The notes under the pieces are model-generated. The model was not told the origin of the DNA. It made no database searches and saw only the letters and a list, made by a program, of their open reading frames with translations. Source: Parasponia andersonii (taxonomy: Eukaryota > Streptophyta > Magnoliopsida > Rosales > Cannabaceae). Taken from it: 64,000 nt of DNA. The translations under genes and the position numbers were made by a program. Positions within the stretch are counted from its first letter, which is position 1; every line of letters begins with the position of its first letter. Location of the stretch: NCBI GenBank assembly GCA_002914805.1, contig JXTB01000035.1, forward strand, positions 124,001 through 188,000, read 5' to 3'. Below, piece by piece: positions 52,178-62,097 of the stretch.

Positions 52178-53081
52178 AGTNAACCATTCAATTCGTATAC
52201 ACATGACACAAATCAACCCATACCCATGAGCTCACATCCTCTCATCTGTGAAAACCCAGGATGATGGTACTAAGTGTACCTAACAGCTTGCCTGATACCT
52301 AAGCTCATACTCGGAGGGGACACCCATGTGTCGCATACCAAACTTGGAGGGGCAACCGAATTGCTTATGCCTGCCAAATGGGGAGGTAATCATAAGTAAC
52401 AAGATCTCGCACGAGTTTACAGACTTTCACCGACGGTGGGGCACGCAGCGCCACACTGTAGACCAACGATGCTAACACGGTACTCATGTATGATCCTATG
52501 ACACGTGCAATATAGAATTGAAGTGTGAAAATAATCGTGCTCTGGTTTTTCAGTAAAATCAACATACTAGGTTTTTATAGAAAAATGGGCAACATAACGG
52601 CCCTATTTTTAATATACCAAAAATAACCTGCACTCAGAAAATTCCCAGAATAATACAGTATATATCTCATACAATAAATTCCCATCACAGATATTTAAAT
52701 AGTCTAAAAATCACGTTTATTTTTATATGTTGCAGAAAGTAAGTTTTATTCGAAAACAATATAAAACACAGGTAATTGAATCCCTACCTCGCTCGAATAG
52801 CAATACCGTACTATTGAATCCTCAAGGTGTCGTTGACGATCGCTTAAAGGATCGGGAACCAATTCCAAGCCCTCGATCGTCCTCTTGCGAAAAATCAACT
52901 TCTCACCAGAGTTTCAATTCCACAAACGGACTTCTTCACTGAATTTATAGCACCCAAAATAGCTAGGTTATACATATAACTTGTCCAATTCGGGTTCGGG
53001 CCCACACCGGACTGGTGGCACGCAAAACGAGGTAAAATCTCGACCGTCTGATCTCAATTTTTGTGTCGATCACCAAACCAC

Positions 53082-53112
<31 letters not shown>

Positions 53113-53690
53113 CAAACTTCTCCATTTTCTGAGTACATTCCAAAAATGAACTCAAAAACACAATCCAACGGCCGGATCGAAAACTAAAATTCAAAAACTC
53201 AAAATACCCAAAAATGGCAATTTTTGATCCGGATAGTATGGGGTTGAGATATATATACCTTGACGATCCTTGCGACGATACGAATCCAACGGGACCAGTT
53301 TGGAGTCAAATGGTGGCCGGAATCTGTGCCGGTGACAAAATGTCCGAACGGCCCCCTTTCATCTTCTCCGTTGACGGTGGCTTTTCTGGCGTTCACTGCT
53401 GCTCGGCGTTGGCTCGTGGTGGCCTGAAGAGGACTCGCCGGCGGTCTGCTCGGCCGGACAAAGCCTAGGGCGGCGGCGGTTACTCTTTGGCCGAGAGTGA
53501 GAGAGAGAGAGAGAGAGATCTGGGGGGGGGGGAGTGAAACGAGAGGTAGGAGAGAGAAACGATATATATATATGTAATCTTATTTTAAAAAAAAAATGGT
53601 TAAAAGACCATTTTGCTCCTTAAAAACTGGGTTTTTACATTCTCCCATTTTGCTCTTTAAAAAATTGGGTTTTTATAGGATGAACTTTTT
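51700..53690. repeat. GC-richer, probably repeat-derived block, family unknown
   Basis: About 2 kb with distinctly higher GC than its flanks. It holds many short open frames on both strands without domains, (TA)n tracts (52144-52174 and about 53086-53112), a GA tract (53500-53517) and a 37-bp tandem repeat with unit CCATTTTGCTCCTTAAAAAC (53608-53644 and 53645-53680). The look is that of a non-coding transposon or retroelement segment, but I found no LTR pair or TIRs. The frame 53214-53468 has an ATG and no recognised motif; I do not call it a gene. Confidence 0.4.
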
Positions 53691-55069
53691 GGCATAAAGA
53701 ATATGCTTGTGATAGAGTTTTGTGTATTAAATTATAAGACTGAGTCATTTTTATACAGGTGAGGATGATTAAAATTTTCTTATTTTTTGAATAAAAACTT
53801 ATACAATATTAATTATAATTATAAGTAACTTTACAAAAATGGGTAATTATCCACTTAGATCGACTATTGGGCCTTATTGCTTGCTAGTCATGACTCTAAG
53901 TTGATTTCATATTTGCCTAATTCTCTGAAGATTCTTTTAGACGATTTCTATCATTCAGATCGTATTTAAATATTATGCGGGCTGAACCTTTGTGTAATCG
54001 AACTTTCCATTCATAACTCAATCTTCTAATAATGTAAGGTCACCATTTTCTCAAATTTGTGATCACACACCAGATATGTTCTTATAGGTTGAATTATAAA
54101 TAAATAAATAATAGAAAAATTCTAGCATCAATTTTTTTTCTCTCCCTCTTTTACACTCCATTCTTTCTCTATTTAAATTGTAGACTTGAACAATGATTTA
54201 TTATATTATTAGAATTTGAAATATTTAGTAAAATTTACATGTCAAATATAGAACAACTATGATAATAGAGTTTAAAAGAGAATGGAGAAAAAGAGTGTTA
54301 CCAATATTATTTACTTTTAATTTTATCATACGAACGACTTTTAAGCTAAATGGCCAAATTTTAGATTACTATTTGAAAAATGGCTGTTTTTAAACGCTAC
54401 TAAATAATGGTCAAATTTTGAAACTCATTTGAAAAATGACTATTTTCTATATTTAATAGATCAAAATATCGCCGTCCATACAGCATGATAAGTAAATGTA
54501 CTCGAGCTGATACAGACACATGCATAACACATGACCCGACGTGTACAATAACACAATTAATAAAAATAACTAGTTCGCAAAAACAAATATAGTTACATAA
54601 AACTTGTATAATTTTTTCACCCTAATTTTAATATGATAAATGTAAATAAAATTATAAAAAAAAAAAAAAAATTCATAAGTAAAAATAATCTAAAATTTAA
54701 TAAGTTTGGACCAAAAAGTTTAAAGATATTAAAAGTCTAAGAGAAAAACTCACATCTAATATAAACCTTGAAAAGTTAAGAAAGAAAAATATAATTTGAA
54801 TAGGTACCGACCATTATTTTTGTGTTATATACTTTAACATAGTTTGCGTAGACGCCAATGTAGTTGAAATGTACTTAATTTATAGAAATTTAAATCCATA
54901 CGTACAATTGTAATATTTTTATTTAGAATATTTTTAGAAAAGTTATCTTAAGTTTTCAAATAATTTTTTTATTACATAAAAATTAATAATTTATAATTAC
55001 TTAAAATTAAATATGTAAAATAATTTTAAAACAACTAGATCTTTTAAAAAAAATTCAATAATGAGTACA
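53691..55069. other. Intergenic AT-rich DNA, no gene seen
   Basis: AT-rich, with short simple repeats and a poly-A run near 54657-54671. No coding or RNA feature is supported. Confidence 0.5.
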
Positions 55070-55077
55070 ATTATGAC

Positions 55078-55646
55078 TAGAGGTGGAAAAACGGGACGAC
55101 CTGCCTGGCTCGCATTAGAACGGGCCACAGGCCAGGCCAGCCTTAGGGGTAGGGTCAGATTGAGCCTAGATTTCTCGGCCTGGCCCGCTAATTTTTTTTT
55201 AAAGTTTTTAAATAAATTTAAATATAAAATTTTTTCCAATATTTATAAATACACATTCTCTTATTTGTTTTTTCACATTTTCAAATTTCTCTTTAATTCT
55301 AAATAATTTTCTTAAGATTTTTATTTTAAAATTTTTTTATCAACTATTCAACTTATATACTTTTTAATTTTAGCTTATTTAATTATTTATAAATTTTATC
55401 AATAGGAAAAAAAATATTCCATATTATTTACTTTGTTATAAAATTTATTTTGAACTAATTATATAAATAATAATCTTATTTTTTTAAAAAATTTCTGATT
55501 TTTTTTAATTTGAGCCAAAACGGGGTGATACAGGCTAGCCTGCCTAGGAGTCTGGGCTAACTGGGCTCAATTTTTAAAATTCCGGACTAGGCTGGCTCAT
55601 TTTTCCTCCTAAGCCCTGGCCCGAACCGCCCATTTTGTAACCTCTA
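55078..55646. mobile_element. hAT-type MITE with perfect 8-bp target duplication
   Basis: The left end TAGAGGTGGAAAAACGGG is an imperfect inverted repeat of the right end, which reads TAGAGGTTACAAAATGGG on the other strand. It is flanked on both sides by ATTATGAC (55070-55077 and 55647-55654). An 8-bp duplication and a TAGAGGTGG-type terminus are hallmarks of plant hAT elements. Subterminal parts are rich in GGCCTGGCCCG-like motifs; the 569-bp element is AT-rich inside and encodes nothing. It is non-autonomous, needing transposase from elsewhere. Confidence 0.88.
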
Positions 55647-55654
55647 ATTATGAC

Positions 55655-57742
55655 ACAAGAACATAATAGTTTGAAAACTAAAACAATTATGAGTGAAAAT
55701 CATATATGATACAAACAATGGGCAAAGTTAGATACAATAATAGTATAACATTATAAATAAGCACGATTAGACACAAACATAATACAATATAATACAATAT
55801 GTACAAAAATAATATAATACAATTAATACCAAAAATGAGCACAATATTAGGTATGAAAATAGTAAAATATCAAAAATGGATACGATAAGGCTGGAAAATA
55901 ATACAAAATCAGAAACAGGTATGATTAGGTACAATAAAAACATAACATTGAAAATAAGAATATTTAAACACAAAAATAGACAAACACGATTATGGTACGA
56001 TGACGGATATACTACGGCTCGGACATAACACAACATAGTGAGTAATCATACCTGGGTCAGTATCACATGATTATTAATCGTGAAAAAATCGACACGAAAT
56101 GATTATTAGTCGTATGCAGGCTAGTATAACACGACCCAATTAATATCCCTACTCTCAACGTGGAAAACCACTTCTTCAGTGGCTTTTCTCTGTTTTTTTT
56201 TTTTTTCAAACCAATTCTTCATTGCTTAAATACTAACATAGACCATCTTATGAGAGGACAAATAAGAATTGATCTCTAGGACAGACCTTATGGTGATGAT
56301 GGTACGGTGATGGAACCACTGTCACTGAAACACAAACCTTTGTGAACCCTAGAGATCAACCCCATTTTCGGTGTCTTCTGCAGCGAGGAACAGTAGCAGC
56401 GGCAAATGGTGGCACAATTTTATTTTTTTCCGTTTTTTTTTTTTGGGTGTTAAACTCAGTTATTATTTGTGGATTGTGTGGCTCTGCCAAAATTATAAGT
56501 AAATGAAATAACGAGAGTGCACAAGGTGAGACCTGTTTTAGGAAGACAATAAGTGCTTATAATGAAAATACTAGTTTTTAAATTTTTAAATGGGTTTAGT
56601 TTAGATTAAGGGTGTCTTTATGCTATTTGGGAATGCAAAACATGTGCATTAAAAATCATTTGTATTTTTTTTTTCAAAAATTAAAACCCAAATATATATA
56701 TATATAAATATTTTTAAAGAAAGATAAACTTAACAATAACGAAAAAAGAAGAAAAAAAGGTTTGGTTACAATTTTGTGATATATGTATATATATATGATT
56801 TCGTAAATGCATTCCTCGCATTTTGAAAATTTTTATTAAAAATGGATCAAATTGATACTTTTGACTCAATTTCCACCCCCTATCCCCCTCCCCATAGGGG
56901 TTAGAAGTCCGTAAAATTTTGTTAAAAATTCAGAGAATGTCTATGGTACATGACTATTTTCCTAATTGTTTTTTGGTAGACTACAATATATAGTTTTGAT
57001 TTGACAATGATGATCTGTTGAATCAAATTTGTATGAAATAATAAACCTTTCGCATGATTGATAACTTTTAATAAAGTAATTTTACTTTGTAATATTAAAA
57101 TTCACAAAACATCGTTTTTTCACATACGTGTTTGCTTGTGCGGTTCATCACTTGTTGATGTCTCCATCGAAAATCATGGATTATATTTACAACAATAATT
57201 TTTAACTTCTGATTGGGTTACGTGATATTCTTTTGACTACTAATATTGGCCAAGCTAGCTAGATTTCATTACGTGACAATTGAACCGAATAATATAAATA
57301 TATAACTTCGCATCACCAACTGGACCACGAATTAAATTAAAATTTTAGCACAATTCGTAACAGAACATTAATACGTATGTAAATGGCCATGATCTAATAG
57401 CTCAAAATAGACACCGACGATTTGGTAAGTTGTGTTACTTTTTGTGTGAGAGAGACATCTATTTGATATTCGTTTGCATTGTTTTTGCATTATACTTTTA
57501 CTAATTTGGGCCGGCATATAAGAGCAATTTCAAAAGAAACGATCACGATCTTAACTTGAGGGCATGTTTATTTAGTAGTCCGTTGAGAAAAAATAAATGA
57601 TGAAATAGAATCCTAGCCATTCTCATTAATTGTTTTTTATTCATCTTCCTTTTCTTTCCACTCATTCTTTCTCATTTTTTATTCTTTTCAATTTCCTTTC
57701 CACTTATTTTTGGTTTGATGAACGTGATCTAAGTGACAATTA

Positions 57743-57789
<47 letters not shown>
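55655..57789. other. Intergenic DNA, no gene seen
   Basis: AT-rich spacer with scattered microsatellites, including (TA)n at 57746-57789. The part from 55680 to 56150 has ACACGACCCAATTAATA-like motifs often seen near eroded transposon ends, but no element could be delimited. Confidence 0.45.
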
Positions 57790-57792
<3 letters not shown>

Positions 57793-58025
57793 CTCTAATC
57801 TAGTAGGTATTTTTTTTTTTACCTATACATAAATATCAATTTGGTCAATGAAAATTTAGCATGCACATTTTTTTATTGTAAAAAATAAGAGAAAGAAAGA
57901 ACATTAATGATGCACGTCTTTTCATGCACTTCATTATAGCCATTGGATCATCATTAGATTGTGATCCAACGGCTAAAAAAAAAATACTTACCCATAGGTA
58001 AAGAAAAAAATACCTATTGGATTGG

Positions 58026-58028
<3 letters not shown>
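57790..58028. mobile_element. MITE copy 1 inside a TA microsatellite
   Basis: A 239-bp unit. The left end CTAATCTAGTAGGTATTTTT and the right end, read on the other strand as CCAATCCAATAGGTATTTTT, form inverted repeats. Both sides abut (TA)n tracts. The inside has ATTTAGCATGCACATTTTTT and a hairpin around GGATCATCATTAGATTG. It is homologous to copy 2. Confidence 0.8.
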
Positions 58029-58064
<36 letters not shown>

Positions 58065-58302
58065 GGCACCAATCCGGTAGGTATTTTTTTTTTACCTATG
58101 CATAGGTATCAATTTGGCCAATGAAAATTTAGCATGCACATTTTTTCATTGTAAAAAGTAAGAGAGAGAAAGAGTATTAATGATGCACGTATTTTTATAC
58201 ATTTTATTATTGCTATTGGATCACCATTAGATGGTGATCCAACGGCTAAAAAAAAAATACCTACCTATAGGTAAAAAAAAAATACCTATTAGATTGGCAA
58301 CC
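58065..58302. mobile_element. MITE copy 2 inside a TA microsatellite
   Basis: The left end GGCACCAATCCGGTAGGTAT and the inverted right end GGTTGCCAATCTAATAGGTA form TIRs of about 40 bp including a poly-T/poly-A block. The inside carries a perfect 12-bp hairpin TTGGATCACCAT / ATGGTGATCCAA (58216-58242, 3-base loop). It is separated from copy 1 by about 36 bp of TA repeat and matches it along its length. Both copies are non-coding. Confidence 0.82.
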
Positions 58303-58992
58303 TATATATATATATATATCAATGCAACTTTTTTCTCAAATACAAATCAGATAGATATATCCTTTGATATACATTTTTATTACTATAAGTAAAAATAGTT
58401 ATAACCACGACATCTATAACGACGATATTTGTCACTGCTATAAACCTATATGTATAGCGATAATATTCAATTTGTCGTCGTTATTGAAGGTCGACTTGGA
58501 ATGTTGACCAAAAATTCTATAGTGACAAGGGATAGGCTTAACAGCAACATGTTATTATCATTGCTATAGCATATACGGGAAAACACACCCATATACAGTA
58601 ACTTACTCGCGGGAAAATAGTTACCTTTTGGGGGAATGTGAAAATATCAGACTCTATAGTGATGACATTTTTTACCGTTATAAAGTTTTTTTTAAAAAAT
58701 TTTAATTTCGAAAAAGAATTAATTAATATAATAAGTTAAAAAAAGTTATAGCGACGACAATACGACAAATTATTGTCACTATAGGTAAATTCGAAAATTT
58801 GGACGGATAATTAGTGACCGTCCAAATTTGACTCGAAAAAAAATTAAAATTAGAATGGTATCGTCAAGGCTATAGCGACGACATTTAAGGTTTATAGAAA
58901 TGTCGCTACTATATGTTCTACAACATAAAAACCCACAGATCATCTTCTTCCTCAATTTTTGATATTTTACCCACATATTTCTCTCTCTTTTG

Positions 58993-58993
<1 letters not shown>

Positions 58994-59037
<44 letters not shown>

Positions 59038-59075
59038 TCTCTCTCTCTTTCTCCAACTGCCAGCAGTATCTCTCT
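58994..59075. repeat. (CT)n-rich tract
   Basis: Long CT dinucleotide runs with small interruptions, continuing less regularly to about 59240. The open frame across it (58913-59341) is a Ser/Leu low-complexity product of the repeat. Confidence 0.9.
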
Positions 59076-59329
59076 CTCTCCTCGTTCTCTATCTATCTCT
59101 AGGTAATACTCTATCTCTCTCTCTTTCTATTTCTCTCATTTTGTCTTTCTATTTCTGTCTCTGTCTCTGTCTCTCTCTTTCTCTCTCCCTCTCTATATTT
59201 CTCTCATTTTGTCTTTTTAACTCTCTCTCTCCCTCTCCGAGCGTAGCCGGCACTGCTGCCATCCTCTGTCACCATCCACTCTGCCGCCATCCACTTCAAC
59301 CGGCACACCAGTTAATTTTTATTTTTATT

Positions 59330-60300
59330 ATTGTTTTTTAATTCTTTATTTAGAATATTAAAATAATTTTTAAGTAATTATTTAGAAATTAAAAATATTA
59401 ATTAGATTATATTATTGTTAGATTTATGTATTTGGTAGTAATATGTTAATTTTATATAATAATTACAAATAATGTGGTTAGATTATTATTAAAATATGGT
59501 TATGTTTATATATTAGTTAAAAATACTAGGTTAGTTTATATTATTTAAATTATGTAATATGATTTTATTATATAGGATTTTTGGTATGGTTAGATAATGT
59601 AGGATTATTTTGAATTTGTGATATGGTGAGATTTTTTTTTTATTTTTTGGAATATTGTGAGATTTATTTGGATATATTAAATTATTTTGTTAGATTATGT
59701 TGGTTTGTGATTAAAATGAATATGTAGAATTAATGTTTGTGTGAAAATGATATGGGAAAATTATATTTGGAAGTAATTATATTTTTGGTTTACATTGTGC
59801 ATTTAATTTTGATTTATGTTAAATTAGATTAGAAATAATAAAATTAAATTAATATGAATGTTATATTGGTGATTTGATATAATGATGATGAAATTAGATT
59901 AGAATAAATTTTGTGATTTAATTATATATATATGATATAATAATAAAAAATATGATAAAAATTAATAAATGATAATAGGAATAATTAAATGAATTAATAA
60001 TTTAATTTAATTAGATATGATAATAATGATACAAAAAGTAAATAAAAGGTAACAAAATTAATTAATAAAGTTAATAAAATGAGTAATTAAATAAAACTAG
60101 TAACTAAAATTTGATAATTAAGACTTGAGGATAAGAAAATAATAAATAAAAAGAAATTACAGAGAAAGATTAATTATAGAATTAATTTATAATAATTTCT
60201 TTTAAGAAACAACGTCAACTCTCTTTTAATAATAATAATAATAATACATATTAATAAATGGGCTTAAATAACAGTAATACATAAAATAAATAAAAGGTAG
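59330..60300. other. AT-rich internal CACTA sequence
   Basis: Very AT-rich, with imperfect short repeats of TTAGATTA and AATAATAAA type. No coding or structural feature recognised. Confidence 0.5.
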
Positions 60301-60329
60301 TAATAAATATATTATCACAATAATAGTGA

Positions 60330-61460
60330 TAAAATACCCAAAATGCCCCTAGGGTTCAAAATACTCAAAATACCCATAGAGTAATAAAGTACCCAAAATA
60401 TTTTTATAGTAACTAAAATACTCATAAAATTTAAAAATAACCAAAGATAACAATTTAATTCAAAAAATGATAAAATACTAAAAATATACATATAATTCAC
60501 AAAATACCAAAAATACTCCTAGAGTAATAAAATACTCATAAAATTAAAAAATATCCAAAAATACAAATTTAATTAACGAAGTACCCAAGATGTCCCTAGA
60601 GTAATGAAACACTCAAAATGCTCTTAGAGTAACTAAAAAACTCATAAAATTAAAAAATATGATAAAATACCCATATAATTCACAAAATACCCAAAATGCC
60701 CCTATAGTAAATAAAAACTCATAAAATTAAAAAATATAATAAAATACTCATATAATTCAAAAAGCACCCAAAAATCCCCTAGACTAATAAAATACCCAAA
60801 ATGCCCTTGTAGTAACTAAAAAACTCATAAAATTAAAAATATCCAAAAATAACAATTTATTTAATAAAATACCAAAAATGCCCCTAGACTAATAAAATAC
60901 CCAAAATGCCCTTATAGTAATAAAATACTTATAAAATTAAAAAACATCCAAAAAATAAAAATTTAATTAATAAAATACCCAAAATGTCCCTAGAGTAATG
61001 AAATAGCCAAAATACCCTTATAGTAACTAAAATACTCATAAAATTTAAAAACACCCAAAGATAACAATTTAATTCAGAAAATAATAAAATATCCAAAAAT
61101 ACCCATATAATTCACAAAATACCCAAAATGCCCATAGAGTAAATAAAAAACTCATTAAATTAAAATATCTAAAAATGACAATTTAATTAACAAAATACCC
61201 AAAATGCCTCTACAATAATGAAATACCCAAAATACCCCTAGAGTAAATTAAAAACTCATAAAATTAAGAAATATAATAAAATACCCAAATAAATCACAAA
61301 ATACCGAAAATGCCCCTAGAATAATGAAATACCCAAAATGCTCTTAGAGTAACTAAAAAACACCTAAAATAAAAAAAATAAAATATTCATATAATTCACA
61401 AAATACTTAAAATTGCCTAGAATAATAAAAAACCCAAAATTCCCTTGTAGTAAGTAAAAT
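60330..61460. repeat. Degenerate minisatellite of more than 1 kb
   Basis: The core AAATACCCAAAATGCCCCTA and close variants recur more than a dozen times, alternating with GAGTAA(T/C)(A)AAAATACTC, ATAAAATTAAAAAATAT and ACAATTTAATT modules. Spacing varies from about 30 to 110 bases, so this is a higher-order, irregular array. It is not CRISPR-like: the units are unequal, spacers are not unique, and the host is a plant. Confidence 0.88.
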
Positions 61461-62097
61461 ACTCGTACATGTACTCTTAAAAAACCTAAAATTCTTTTTT
61501 TAAATCATGAACACTAGAATGGTCACAACACATAAACTAGTTTGATATTGTCTTGATCATATTAGTTAGAGTTATTCAATTGTAATGATCAAGATCATTC
61601 CAAATGAGTTGACATGTCATGATAAAGGTTGTAGTTACAGTTATAATGTGTACATTTATTTGTAAACATAGTGACTTTAATATATGCATGTATTATTTTA
61701 GTCAGAAAAGAAACTAGCATAGACCTGTTCAAGAGTTGATGAGAGATTATACATCTCAATATCGATTCTTGAATTATCTTGTTTGGACAGTCTAGGATTA
61801 CACGTTATGTGTTATCTTTCACTTATAAATATTGTTCTTTGGTCGATTTCTGATGGTATCTTTCTGCTGCCGGAATTTCACCGTGAGCGGAATAATATTT
61901 GAGTGAATGATGAACTATATAACAAAATAATCGTAAATGGGATAGGGCCTTACCCTTTAGAAGTGGAGTAATAAGGTGGATTTAGGACATATTATAATAA
62001 TGTATATAATCTTTGACACTAATTTCTAACTCGTTTTGACATCAAACAACAAGTATTGCAAAAATATATCAGTTAATAAGAGTTAGATACTTTTAAG

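Noticed and set aside
53214..53468. 84-residue frame in the GC-richer block
   Set aside because: No known motif, overlapped by an antisense frame, and the surroundings look repeat-derived.
58913..59341. 142-residue Ser/Leu-rich frame
   Set aside because: Composed almost wholly of CT repeats, and the CACTA context explains the sequence as leader.
60330..61460. CRISPR-like array
   Set aside because: Units vary in length and sequence, spacers are themselves repeated, and the window is a plant nuclear genome.
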